From the NCBI GenBank assembly GCA_963711505.1, contig CAVQEJ010000003.1, positions 2,108,001 through 2,172,000 of the forward strand: a DNA stretch of 64,000 nucleotides. Reading direction: 5' to 3'. Made by a program: the position numbers and the translations under genes. Below are positions 44,395 to 54,714 of this stretch, one piece after another. This stretch comes from JAGWRA01 sp963711505. Its GTDB lineage: Bacteria; Acidobacteriota; Vicinamibacteria; Vicinamibacterales; CAVVIG01. The notes under the pieces are model-generated. The model made no database searches, was not told the origin of the DNA, and saw nothing but the letters and a program-made list of their open reading frames with translations. The number at the start of each line of letters is the position of its first letter. Position 1 is the first letter of the stretch.

Positions 44395-45200
44395 TGCGTG
44401 TACGTGCGATTGTCTCCGCCCTCGGCGTCGTGGTCCTGTGCGCCACCGGCGCCGCCGCCCAGACCCCGTCCGCCGGCGCGACGACCGCGGCCCCGAAGCC
44501 GGCCGCCACGGCCGCGCCGTCGGCGTGGGGCGCCAACATGGTCCGCCTGAGCCTGAACGCCGGCATCCAGGGCGGCGCCTCGGGCGTCAGCCAGAACTCG
44601 ACGCTCACCATCTACGCGGAAAACGCGCCGCTGAACGTCAGCTACGGCAACAAGTCGGCGCCGCTGTTCGACGGCGCGATCGACGTGCACGTCCACGGCC
44701 GCTTCGGCGTCGGCGTGGCGATCTCGTACGCGAAGGCGAAGGCGGACGGCCAGGTGCAGGCGCAGATCCCGAGCCCCTTCTACTTCAACCAGCTGCGCAC
44801 CGTCAGCGGGACCGCCTCCGCCCTGCAGCGGACCGAGGTCGGGACGCACATCCAGGCCCTCTACCTGCTGCCGGTCAACGACCGGTTCGACGTGATGCTG
44901 AGCGGCGGCCCGTCGATCATCTACGTCGAGCAGGATCTCGTCAGCAGTGTCAACTTCACCGAGAGCTACCCCTACGACACGGCCACCTACGCCAGCGCCG
45001 GCCTGGCCCGCGTGAAGAAGTCGGGATTCGGGTTCAACGTCGGGGCCGACTTCACCTGGCGGCTCACCCGGACGATCGGCGTCGGCGGCCTCGTCCGGTT
45101 CACCCGGGCCAGCGTCGCCCTGCCGCTGAGCGGACAGCCGTCCGTCACGGTGCAGGCCGGCGGCATCCAGGCGGGCGGCGGCATCCGGTTCATGTTCTGA
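44394..45200 (+). CDS. Outer-membrane beta-barrel protein, unknown role
   Basis: A 268-residue protein with a signal peptide (VRAIVSALGVVVLCATGAAA), an alanine/threonine/proline-rich linker and alternating amphipathic strands to a terminal MF (GGGIRFMF). Strands such as FGVGVAISYAKAKAD, DVMLSGGPSIIYVEQDL and VGADFTWRLTRTIGVGGLVRFTRA are typical of eight- to ten-strand OmpA-like or porin-family barrels. It is coupled to the M4 peptidase upstream; the ATG at 44394 is used rather than the GTG at 44391. No specific function can be read. Confidence 0.8.
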   Translation: MRVRAIVSALGVVVLCATGAAAQTPSAGATTAAPKPAATAAPSAWGANMVRLSLNAGIQGGASGVSQNSTLTIYAENAPLNVSYGNKSAPLFDGAIDVHVHGRFGVGVAISYAKAKADGQVQAQIPSPFYFNQLRTVSGTASALQRTEVGTHIQALYLLPVNDRFDVMLSGGPSIIYVEQDLVSSVNFTESYPYDTATYASAGLARVKKSGFGFNVGADFTWRLTRTIGVGGLVRFTRASVALPLSGQPSVTVQAGGIQAGGGIRFMF

Positions 45201-45213
45201 GGCGCGGCCCGTC

Positions 45214-45603
45214 ATGGCGACTGCCCCGCGGCGCCCGCGTCCCGCCTCAGCCGATCGTTTCACCTCGCGCGTCCTGACCGTGGTCCGGCGGATTCCGCCG
45301 GGCCGGGTCGCCACCTACGGCGATATCGCGCGGCTGGCCGGCCGGCCGCGTGCCTGGCGGGCCGTCGGCAACGTCATGCGCACCTGCCACCGCCCCGACG
45401 TGCCCTGCCATCGCGTCATCGCCGCCGGCGGACGACTCGGCGGCTATGGCGGGAACGAAGGGCTGAAGCGGGCCCTGCTCGTCGCCGAGGGGGTCGCGGT
45501 GTCCGGTGGGCGGATCAGGCAGCTCGGCGAGGTGCGATGGCCCGCGACGGCGTCCGTCGCCGCCCGTCCCGCCGGGGGGGCCGCGCGGCGTCCCCGGCGC
45601 TGA
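45214..45603 (+). CDS. MGMT-like DNA alkyltransferase, short form
   Basis: A 129-residue protein with only the C-terminal DNA-binding domain of O6-alkylguanine-DNA alkyltransferases. It shows FTSRVLTVVRRIPPGRVATYGDIARLAG (helix-turn-helix region), RAWRAVGNVM, then the acceptor site with Cys65 in VPCHRVIAAGG and GGYGGNEGLKRALLVAEGV. The cysteine is present, so it is not an ATL protein (which has tryptophan there). It lacks the Ada-type N-terminal domain. The tail is arginine-rich. It starts 13 bases after the barrel gene. Confidence 0.88.
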   Translation: MATAPRRPRPASADRFTSRVLTVVRRIPPGRVATYGDIARLAGRPRAWRAVGNVMRTCHRPDVPCHRVIAAGGRLGGYGGNEGLKRALLVAEGVAVSGGRIRQLGEVRWPATASVAARPAGGAARRPRR

Positions 45604-45748
45604 TCGCGCCACCGCGCGGGAACCTTCCCTGGCCGCCGTCCGTCACCAGAACCAGCAGCCGGCACGGCCGGCCCCCCGGAACCGCCCTTTTTTCGGAGCC
45701 GCGGCAACGCGACCGGCCGGCGGCCCCGTCTAAGCTGACAGGAGACAC

Positions 45749-46312
45749 GTGAGAGCGGCAGATGCAGAGCTGGTCGCCAGGTGCCGGAACGGCGATCTGG
45801 ACGCCTTCGAGGAGCTGTACAGGCAGCACTCGCCACGCCTCTACAGCGTGGCGAGCCGGATGGCAGGCACCTCGGCCGATGCCGAGGACCTCCTGCAGGA
45901 GATCTTCCTCCAGGCGCATCGCAAGCTCGGCACGTTCAAGGGCGAGTCGGCGCTGGCGACCTGGCTCTATCGGCTGGCCATGAATGTCTGCCTCGACTTC
46001 GTCCGGAGCCGCCGGGCGCGCACCGACCGCCTCACCGACTCGCTCGACGACGATCGGCCGGGCGCGGTCCCCTCGCCGCAGACGCTGCCGGCCAACGGCG
46101 TGGCCCGGCTCGATCTGGAACGGGCGGTTGCAGGACTGCCCGACGGCTGCCGGGCCGCCTTCCTGCTCCACGACGTGGAAGGCTTCGAGCACCACGAGGT
46201 CGCGTCGATTCTGGGTGTGAGCACCGGCACCTCGAAGTCGCAGGTGCACAAGGCACGGATGAAGATCAGAACCTATCTCGCCAGACGCCAGACTGCGGGG
46301 GCGAGTGACTGA
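45749..46312 (+). CDS. ECF-type RNA polymerase sigma factor
   Basis: A 187-residue sigma-70 family factor with only regions 2 and 4. It uses a GTG start at 45749 with AGGAG five bases upstream. Region 2 has FEELYRQHSPRLYSVASRM, AEDLLQEIFLQAHRKLGTF and ATWLYRLAMNVCLDFVRSRR. Region 4 has LPDGCRAAFLLHDVEGFEHHEVASILGVSTGTSKSQVHKARMKI in consecutive pieces. It is followed with a small overlap or 1-bp gap by a zinc-finger anti-sigma gene, then a DUF4097 gene, a common arrangement in Acidobacteriota. Signal unknown. Confidence 0.94.
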   Translation: MRAADAELVARCRNGDLDAFEELYRQHSPRLYSVASRMAGTSADAEDLLQEIFLQAHRKLGTFKGESALATWLYRLAMNVCLDFVRSRRARTDRLTDSLDDDRPGAVPSPQTLPANGVARLDLERAVAGLPDGCRAAFLLHDVEGFEHHEVASILGVSTGTSKSQVHKARMKIRTYLARRQTAGASD

Positions 46313-46313
46313 C

Positions 46314-47099
46314 ATGACGAGCTGCGATCGATACAGCGAAGCGATCGGCGACTACGTGGACGGCACGCTCGACGAGCGGGCCGGACGCGAGCTCGAGCTG
46401 CACCTCGCCGGCTGCCCGTCGTGCCGGGCCCTGGTCGCCGACCTGCGGCAGATCCGGGACACGGCGCGGCAGCTCGAACCGATGGAGCCGCCGGCCCGTG
46501 TCTGGACGGCCCTGGCGCAGCAGATCGCGGCGGACCGTGCCGCCGCCGCTCCGGTGCGACCGGCGGGCGGCCGGCGATCCGGACTGGCGGCCTGGTTGTC
46601 GCCGGCCTGGCAGACCGGACTGGCCGCCGCGGCGGTCATTGCCGTGATCACCGTGACGGCGTCGATCGTCTGGCTGATCGAGCGGCCGGGCGGCATGCCG
46701 GCCGGTCCGGCCACGGCGAGCACCTCGGCACCCGCGACGCCGGAATCGGCGGGCCCGGCAACGGCCGAGTCGGTGGCCGGCGAGCTGAAGCAGGCCGAGG
46801 GGCACTACCAGAAGGCGATCGAGGGCCTCCAGCAGATCGCCAAGGACGGCGAGGGGTCGCTGGACCCGAAAGTGGCCGAATCGCTGCAGAAGAACCTCGC
46901 CATTGTCGATCAGGCGATCGCCGACAGCCGGGCGGCGCTTCAGCAGCAGCCGACGAGCGAGCCGGCCCAGGCGAGCCTGCTCGACGCCTTCCGGACGAAG
47001 GTCGGCCTGCTGCAGGAGACCATCTCGCTCATCAACGAGATGCGGAAGGGCAACCAGGCCGGTGCCGCCCGCATCATGCAAGACATGAAGAAATCCTGA
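46314..47099 (+). CDS. Zinc-finger anti-sigma factor with membrane segment
   Basis: A protein of about 261 residues. The start is the ATG at 46314 or the GTG at 46305, which overlaps the sigma gene. The anti-sigma zinc domain (zf-HC2) is CDRYSEAIGDYVDG then ELELHLAGCPSCRALVADL, with the His-x3-Cys-x2-Cys cluster. One membrane segment follows (AAAAVIAVITVTASIVWLI, about residue 105). The outer part is an alanine/threonine-rich linker and a long, probably coiled-coil helix region (GELKQAEGHYQKAIEGLQQI, SLLDAFRTKVGLLQETISLI). It most likely holds the sigma factor at 45749 at the membrane until a cell-envelope signal frees it. Confidence 0.9.
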   Translation: MTSCDRYSEAIGDYVDGTLDERAGRELELHLAGCPSCRALVADLRQIRDTARQLEPMEPPARVWTALAQQIAADRAAAAPVRPAGGRRSGLAAWLSPAWQTGLAAAAVIAVITVTASIVWLIERPGGMPAGPATASTSAPATPESAGPATAESVAGELKQAEGHYQKAIEGLQQIAKDGEGSLDPKVAESLQKNLAIVDQAIADSRAALQQQPTSEPAQASLLDAFRTKVGLLQETISLINEMRKGNQAGAARIMQDMKKS

Positions 47100-47107
47100 A
47101 ACGGACC

Positions 47108-48130
47108 ATGACCATGATTCTCAGTCAGCGGTTTGCAGTCGTCTACGTCGCGGCGGTCGCAGGGCTCCTCGTCGTTCCCAGCGGGTCCCTGCCGGGCCTG
47201 CCGGGCACCGGCCGCGCCACGCTGCGGGCGGCCGGCGCGGCGCAGGACCGATCGGCGGACGATCAGGGCGCTCGGGTCAGCCGCACCATCAAGGTCGGCC
47301 GGAACAGCTCGCTGACCGTCTCGAACCTCTCCGGCGACATCTCGGTCACCGGCGGCCGCGGCAGCCAGATCCGGGTCGAGGCGGTCAAGCGCTCGGGGCG
47401 CGGCCTCGCCAGCGGGACGCGGCTCGAGGACGTCCGTGTCGACGTGGCCGAGCACGGCGACCGCGTGGAGGTCCGGACGCTGTACCGCGGGGGCAACACC
47501 CACGTCTCGGTCGACTACACCATCACCGTGCCGGCCGATGCGGCGGTCTACGTCCGCTCGGTGTCGGGCGACGTCAAGGTGGCGCAGGTGCAGGGCGAGA
47601 CGCGGGCCGAGAGCGTCAGCGGCGACGTCTCGGTCACCGGGGTCAGCCATCTCGACAAGGCGAGCTCGGTCTCGGGTAACGTCACGCTCACCAATGCGGC
47701 CTCCGAGGGCGACCTGTCGACCGGCAGCGTCAGCGGCAACGTGACCATCCACGGGCTGAAGGCCGGTGGCCTCGATCTGTCCTCGGTCAGCGGCGATCTG
47801 AACGTGAGCGGGCTCACCTGCCCGCGCGTGAGCGCCCGGACGGTCAGCGGCACGTTCAGCCTCGAGGGCCCGCTCGCCAGGAACGGCCGCTACGAGATCT
47901 CGTCGCACTCGGGCGACATCCGCCTGCGCCTGGCCGGCAACACCGGCTTCGAGCTGAACGCGTCGAGCTTCTCGGGCGACATCGACACCGACTATCCGAT
48001 CACCATGCGCGACACCGGCAGCGAAAGCGGCCGCCGCTCGCGTCACGCCATCCGCGGGACGTTCGGGGATGCGAGCGCGCTGCTGAGCATCCGCACGTTC
48101 AGCGGCAGCATCTCGCTCCGCCGGCAGTAA
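47108..48130 (+). CDS. DUF4097 family beta-repeat protein
   Basis: A 340-residue exported protein. A signal sequence (FAVVYVAAVAGLLVVPSGSL) is followed by TIKVGRNSSLTVSNLSGDISV and a ladder of short strands with recurring SGDV/SGNV turns (RSVSGDVKVAQVQGE, ESVSGDVSVTGVS, SSVSGNVTLTN, GSVSGNVTIHG, SSVSGDLNVSG, RTVSGTFSLEG), which is the DUF4097/adhesin-like right-handed beta solenoid. Located after the anti-sigma gene with a 9-bp gap. The role of the family is unknown; location suggests an envelope-related target or signal of the sigma factor. Confidence 0.88.
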   Translation: MTMILSQRFAVVYVAAVAGLLVVPSGSLPGLPGTGRATLRAAGAAQDRSADDQGARVSRTIKVGRNSSLTVSNLSGDISVTGGRGSQIRVEAVKRSGRGLASGTRLEDVRVDVAEHGDRVEVRTLYRGGNTHVSVDYTITVPADAAVYVRSVSGDVKVAQVQGETRAESVSGDVSVTGVSHLDKASSVSGNVTLTNAASEGDLSTGSVSGNVTIHGLKAGGLDLSSVSGDLNVSGLTCPRVSARTVSGTFSLEGPLARNGRYEISSHSGDIRLRLAGNTGFELNASSFSGDIDTDYPITMRDTGSESGRRSRHAIRGTFGDASALLSIRTFSGSISLRRQ

Positions 48131-48621
48131 GGCGCGCCGTCCGCGCCCGGCCGGCGGTCCGTCTCCACGGTCGAGCGGTCGTCTCGATCGCCGAACGGAC
48201 TGTCGCCGTTTCAGACGCCGACGCACCGGATCCTTCACGATCCGGACTCCGGCGCAGCTGCCGCGCCGGATCCCCCGCTCCATTGAGCCGCAACGCTCAT
48301 GTTTTGAACAAGTTACAAAATCACATCCGCACCCGTCCTGTTCCGGCGCTGGCACTCGCCTTGCTCACAGCTCCTGCGGGCGGCGGGAATCGTGCAATCG
48401 TTGCACACGCCTGACGAAGAATCCTGTCGAGTCGCCGTCAACGAGCGGATCGGCTCGTCCGGCCTTCGGTATAATTGCTGAAGCCAGTACCGACTCCGGC
48501 TGCTGCCGGGATCGCCCGCTCCGGATCGTGACGATCCGGCACCGGTCAGAAGGCTTTCGTTGCTGCCCGTGCGGCGCCGGCGGATCGTCGCCGCACCCAG
48601 CAGGCTATGAGGAGGCAAGAC
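48131..48621. promoter_or_regulatory. Gap with possible promoter of 48622 gene
   Basis: A 490-bp gap. TATAAT at 48470-48475 matches a -10 element about 150 bp upstream of the next gene, but no good -35 lies 17 bp before it, so the promoter is tentative. A/T-rich sequence near 48300 (gttttgaacaagttacaaaa) stands out. No gene is supported here. Confidence 0.35.
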
Positions 48622-49098
48622 ATGAACCGAGCATTCCTCGTCGGCATTCTCGTGGGAGCGGTGGCAGGCACCGCGTACGCCGCCCCCGGGCCGATGACCA
48701 CGAACGGATCCGCGCTGTCGGGCAGCGCCCGGACGACGATGGCGCAGGCGACGGGCATGGAGCGGCTGGCGACGGTGCGGATCAGGCACCGCGTGACCGC
48801 CAATGGCGAGCCGCTGGCGCCGGGCACGTACGTCCTGATGCTGGACGGCGAGGGCCCTGCGGTGGAGGGTCAGGCCTCGTCGGAGCGCTGGGTCGAGTTC
48901 CACCAGCGCGGGCAGGTCAAGGGCAAGGAGCTCGCCAGCGTGATTCCGGTCGACAAGATCAGCGAGGTCAGCAAGGACCCCAACAGGCCGAAGCCCGGCC
49001 ACGCGCGGGTCGAGGTCCTCAAGAGCGGCGAGTACCTCCGGATCTGGGTGAACAAGGGCGGCGACAACTACCTCATCCACCTGCCGATCACCAAGTAG
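48622..49098 (+). CDS. Small secreted protein of unknown function
   Basis: A 158-residue protein, starting at the ATG at 48622 with GAGGAGG upstream. The signal peptide is MNRAFLVGILVGAVAGTAYA. The mature part has ATVRIRHRVTANGEPLAPGTYVLMLDGEGPAVEG, GQVKGKELASVIPVDKISEV and VLKSGEYLRIWVNKGGDNYLIHLPI in pieces, a mostly beta pattern reminiscent of small Acidobacteriota proteins with an 'LAPGTYxL' segment. No known domain is recognised. It is convergent with rng and separated from it by a hairpin of heptamers. Confidence 0.8.
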   Translation: MNRAFLVGILVGAVAGTAYAAPGPMTTNGSALSGSARTTMAQATGMERLATVRIRHRVTANGEPLAPGTYVLMLDGEGPAVEGQASSERWVEFHQRGQVKGKELASVIPVDKISEVSKDPNRPKPGHARVEVLKSGEYLRIWVNKGGDNYLIHLPITK

Positions 49099-49102
49099 AG
49101 TC

Positions 49103-49179
49103 GTCGTCGGTCTACGGTCTTCAGTCCTGTCGGTCTTCAGTTCCCACTGTCGACCGCAGACTGCAGACCGTAGACGACG
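49103..49179. terminator. Heptamer array H6 forming a hairpin between convergent genes
   Basis: gtctacggtct at 49110-49120 pairs perfectly with agaccgtagac at 49165-49175. Both arms are made of heptamers (gtctacg, gtcttca, gtcctgt; gaccgca, gactgca, gaccgta, gacgacg). It lies between the stop codons of the convergent 48622 gene and rng and could terminate both. Confidence 0.65.
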
Positions 49180-49188
49180 TCCTTCCCC

Positions 49189-50788
<1,600 letters not shown>

Positions 50789-50979
50789 GCCGAACACTCC
50801 CGGGACGGCCGGTTCGCGCGGATCGGACGACGAGCGGAATGGACGCCCGGCCGGTGGGACCGCCCGTCAGGGCGGCGCCCCCTGGGCGCGCCGTCAGCCG
50901 CCATGCGTCGGTCCGCGTCTCCGTCATCGAACCCTGCTCCAACCGTCCCGCGAAACGACCATGTCTGCGGAGGCCCGGC

Positions 50980-52083
50980 CTAGTTGGTGAACCGGCGCAT
51001 CCGAACGTTCAGGATCAGCCCGAAGCCGGCGAGCGTGGCGATCATCGACGATCCGCCATAGCTCATCAGCGGGAGCGTGAGTCCCTTGACCGGGGCGAGC
51101 CCGGCCGACATGGTGATGTTGTAGACGACCTGGAACGTGAAGCCCGCGAGGACTCCCAGCACCAGGTACGCGCCGAGCCGGTCGTTCGACAGCCGTGCCG
51201 CCTCCAGCGCCCGTATGATCACGAACAGATACAGCCCGAGCGTCGCGAGGACGCCGATGAACCCCTGCTCCTCGGCCAGCACCGAGAAGATGAAATCGTT
51301 ATGGGCCACGGGCAGGAAGCGCAGCTGCCCCTGCATCCCTTTGCCGAACCCCTTGCCTTCCAGTCCGCCGGACCCGACGGTGATGCGGGCCTGAATCTGC
51401 TGGTAGCCCGCCCCGCGCGCGTCCAGCGTGGGGTTGAGAAACGTGGTAATCCGCGACTTCTGATAGTCCTTGAGCCCGTAACGCCACGCGACGGGCGCCA
51501 TCAGCACCAGCGCCAGCGCGAGGATGCCCAGCATCTTCATCCGCATGCCAGCCATATAGGCAATCGCCACGTAGATGGGAATGAGGGTCACGGCTGTGCC
51601 GAGATCGGGCTCCTTGGCGATGAGCGCGAGCGGCACGAGCGTGAGCACGCCGGCGAGACCGAGTTCGAGCGGCGACGGGATGCCCTGCCGGTTCTCGCCG
51701 AAGAACTTCGCGAGCACCAGCGCCACCGCCAGCTTGGCGAACTCCGACGGCTGGAGGTTGAAGACGTGGAGCTGAATCCAGCGACGCGACCCGCCGGCGA
51801 GCGAACCGAACAGGAGGACGTACAGCAGGAGGGCCAGCATCCCGATGTAGACGAGGTGGGACTTGTCGGCCAGCGTCCGGTAGTCGATCGACAGGCAGAA
51901 CACCAGGGCGCCGAAGCCGAGCAGGATGGCGTAGCACTGCGTCCGATAGAGCTGCGAGTCACTGCCATGCACGGCACCCGTCACGCTGTAGATCATCGCG
52001 ACGCCGATGACACACAGCGTGAGAATGGCTCCCAGCAGCAGCCAGTCGATGTAATGCCAGAGATCCCTGTCAAACATATTCAA
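50980..52083 (-). CDS. rodA: Rod shape-determining SEDS protein RodA
   Basis: A peptidoglycan glycosyltransferase of the elongation complex, partner of PBP2. The 367-residue chain starts MNMFDRDLWHYIDWLLL and has ten membrane segments. SEDS motifs are visible as GGSRRWIQLHVFNLQPSEFAKLA, KEPDLGTAVTL, GAGYQQIQARITVGSGGLEGKGFGKG and LRFLPVAHNDFIFSVLAEE in pieces, and LPLMSYGGSSMIATLAGFG. It lies after mrdA on the minus strand, separated by 157 bp of repeat B2 and a heptamer array. Confidence 0.96.
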   Translation of the reverse strand: MNMFDRDLWHYIDWLLLGAILTLCVIGVAMIYSVTGAVHGSDSQLYRTQCYAILLGFGALVFCLSIDYRTLADKSHLVYIGMLALLLYVLLFGSLAGGSRRWIQLHVFNLQPSEFAKLAVALVLAKFFGENRQGIPSPLELGLAGVLTLVPLALIAKEPDLGTAVTLIPIYVAIAYMAGMRMKMLGILALALVLMAPVAWRYGLKDYQKSRITTFLNPTLDARGAGYQQIQARITVGSGGLEGKGFGKGMQGQLRFLPVAHNDFIFSVLAEEQGFIGVLATLGLYLFVIIRALEAARLSNDRLGAYLVLGVLAGFTFQVVYNITMSAGLAPVKGLTLPLMSYGGSSMIATLAGFGLILNVRMRRFTN

Positions 52084-52084
52084 A

Positions 52085-52190
52085 TGGGGCGCTGCCCCAA
52101 ACCCCGGCTCGCTTCACTCGCTCGCGGCACCACTCGCTCCGTTCCGCTCGCGGGCCCGCCGTGCGGGCCGTTACGCGGCGGGGCGCTGCC
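52085..52190. repeat. Interspersed repeat B, copy B2
   Basis: ggggcgctgcccc then accccggctcgcttcactcg, ctcgctccgttccgctcgcg and a gcgggcccgcc-gtgcgggcc hairpin. It aligns over about 85 bp with B1 at 13474. It sits inside the elongation operon between mrdA and rodA. Confidence 0.8.
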
Positions 52191-52199
52191 CGAGCCCCG

Positions 52200-52234
52200 T
52201 AGCCTGTAGCCCGGAGCCCTTAGCCCGTCGCCCG
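52200..52234. repeat. Heptamer array H7
   Basis: Units tagcctg, tagcccg, gagccct, tagcccg, tcgcccg in register, directly after repeat B2 and ending 7 bp before the mrdA stop. Confidence 0.7.
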
Positions 52235-52240
52235 CGTCTA

Positions 52241-54164
52241 TCAGCGCTGTCCCGTGCCGCCCGTCGTCGTGGCGGCCGCCGCGGTGGCCACGTCCGGCTT
52301 CGGCTTCTTCGGCCAGACGGGCAGCGGCTTGCCTTCCTGCTCGGCGCGGTAGGTCTCTACGGCGAACCTCGCGATCGGAATCGCAGCCGCCGCCGGATGG
52401 CCGGAATGCTCGGCGAAAACGACGCCGGCAATCTGCGGGTGATCCACCGGCGCGAAGAAGACGAACCAGCCGTGGTCGCCGAGGTTGCGGTCCGTCTTGC
52501 CGGCCGCCGCCGCCGCGCCGGCGCGCGAGATGACCTGCGCCGTGCCGGTCTTGCCCGCCACCTCGAAGCCGGCCAGGTCCGCGCTGTTCGGTCCCGGCTT
52601 GTGCCAGTCCCAGTACGCCGTGCCGCCCGGCTGGTTGACGACCATCGACAGCCCCTCGTGCAGCGTCTCGACCGTCTCCGGCTTCAGGTGGACCACCGAC
52701 TTGGGCGGCGGCGGCGGCACCGGCTTCCAGCCGCTGCCGTCGTCGACGGCCTTCAGCAGGTGCGGCGTCACGCGCGTGCCGCCGTTGGCGATCGTCGAGA
52801 TCATCACGGCCAGTGGAATCGGCGTCACCGAGACCTGTCCCTGGCCGATGGCGACCGAGATCGTCTCGCCGGCGTACCACTTCTCGCCCGTCGTCTCCTT
52901 CTTCCACGCCGGAGACGGCACGATCCCCTGCACCTCGTTCGGCAGGTCGATTCCGGACTTGACGCCGAGGCCCAGCAGGTTCGCCCACTTGTGGATGTTG
53001 TCGATCCCGACCATGTTGCCGAGCGTATAGAAGTACCACGTCGCAAGACTGCTGGATCGCCTGCGCCATGTCGAGCGTGCCGTGTCCCTGCGGCCGCCAG
53101 CAGTGGAAGTAGCGGCCGTAGAAGTCCGCGCCGCCCGTGCAGTGCACCTTGAAGTCGGGCGTCGCAATGCCTTCTTCGAGCGCGGCGGTCGCCACCACGA
53201 CCTTGAACGTGGACCCCGGCGGGTACCGCCCCTGCAGCGCGCGGTCCTCGAGCGGATGGAGCTTGTCGGTCGTCAGGGAGGCCCACTCGGCGTGGTCGAT
53301 GCCCGAGGCGAACGTGTTCGGGTCGTATTCGGGCAGGCTCGTCAGCGAGAGCACCTCGCCGGTGTTCGGGTTGAGGATCACCGCCGCGCCGTTGTACCCC
53401 GTCTCGTGGAAGCCCTCCTCGACCGCCTTCTGCAGCGTTTCGTCGATGGTCAGCTTGATGCGGCGCCCCTCGACGGGCGGAATCTCCTCGAGCGTCCGCA
53501 TCTCGCGGCCCATGCTGTTGACGACGACCCGGCGCGCGCCGTCCTCCCCCATCAGCAGGCTGTTGTAGATCTTCTCGAGCCCCGTCTGCCCGACGATGTC
53601 GCCGCTGTCGAGCCCGTCGGAGCTGACCTGCCGGTCGCTCACCTCGCCCACGTAGCCGAACAGGTGCGCGGCGAGCGAATCGGGCGGGTACCGACGCGTC
53701 GGCACCTTCTCGACGACGACGTCGGGCAGTTCGGAATCGAGGCGCCGCGCCATCACGGCCGCGACCTGCGCCAGCGTGGCGTCCTGCACGATGATGATCG
53801 GCTCGTAGGACGGCTGGTGGCGGTGCCGGTCGATGACGTCGCGGATCTGCGCCGCCTTCATGCCGAGGACGTCGGCCAGCAGGTGGATCGTGCGGTCGAG
53901 GTTTCGGGTGTGCTCGCGGACCAGCGCGATGTCGTAGGAGTTGCGGTTCTCGACCAGGACGCGGTCGTCGCGATCGAAGATCAGGCCGCGCGGCGCCCGC
54001 AGGGCGAGCGTCCGCTGGTGGTTGTTCTCGGCCATCTCCTCGTAGGTCGCGTGCTGCACGACCTGCAGGATCCAGAACCCGACGGCCAGGACGATGAACA
54101 ACGCCACCAGTCCATAGCGGAGCACCGACAGACGGAACGCAATCTTCCGGCGATCTTCAGCCAT
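52241..54164 (-). pseudogene. mrdA: Penicillin-binding protein 2 (elongation transpeptidase), one frameshift
   Basis: Crosslinks peptidoglycan during elongation with RodA. From MAEDRRKIAFRLSVLRYG there is one membrane segment, the pedestal domain (LRAPRGLIFDRDDRVLVEN, VGEVSDRQV, IVGQTGLEKIYNSLLMGEDG) and the transpeptidase with the nucleophile Ser318 in YPPGSTFKV. One extra base near 53052 breaks the frame inside the second motif region (QSCDV then FYTLGNMVGIDNIHKWANLLGLG). The third motif is KTGTAQVIS. The span is 3n+1, and the corrected length of about 640 residues is normal. Such a gene should be needed in a rod-shaped cell, so an assembly error is likely. Confidence 0.9.
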
Positions 54165-54188
54165 GCTTCCTGTCCCCGATTCCCGGAG

Positions 54189-54714
54189 TCAGCGTCTCAT
54201 CCGGCGCCCGGTCCGTGGCCGCCGCAGCCGACGCCGCTCGATGGCCCCCGGCAGCACTTCCACGATCTCGAACGCGACGACGCCGACGACCGCATTGCCC
54301 ACGCCCTGGATCGCCACCGCCGCGTAGGGCGACGAGAAGTGCCGCAGGTCCAGCAGCGCGTACAGCCCCATGAACAGAATCGCCCGCGCCACCGTGGCCC
54401 CGAAGAACACCACCATGCGCGTCAGCGGCTGGGTCACGATGAACTGCGTGCCGACCAGCCCCGCCACGAAGCCGACGATGGTGTCCGCCAGCCCGCCGAT
54501 GCCGATGATGCCCCCCGAGAGGGCGTCCTGCGCGAGCCCGCCCAGGGTGCCGACCAGCAGCCCCGTGAACGGCCCCGACGACAGGGCGACGTAGACGACG
54601 ACGACCAGGACCAGATCGACCGGCACGTTGCCGTACGACGGTGATCGCGTGCGCCACGGTCGTCTGCAGCGCCAGCGCCGCCGTGACGGCCAGGACCATC
54701 CAGACGGCCTTCAC
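54189..54714 (-). pseudogene. mreD: Rod shape-determining protein MreD, one frameshift
   Basis: A small inner-membrane protein of the elongation complex. The start MKAVWMVLAVTAALALQTT is at 54714, overlapping the mreC stop by four bases. The frame shifts near 54640 (HAITV to YGNVPVDLVLVVVVYVALSSG). Several membrane segments follow (GLLVGTLGGLAQDALSGG, MVVFFGATVARAILFMGLYALLD). The span is 3n+1 and the corrected length is about 174 residues, as expected for MreD. The arginine-rich end (RRPRTGRRMRR) is cytoplasmic. Confidence 0.85.

Noticed and set aside
47108..47122. atgaccatgattc resembling the lacZ start, hence vector contamination
   Set aside because: The frame continues into a DUF4097 protein that follows its usual anti-sigma neighbour; no vector sequence is seen.
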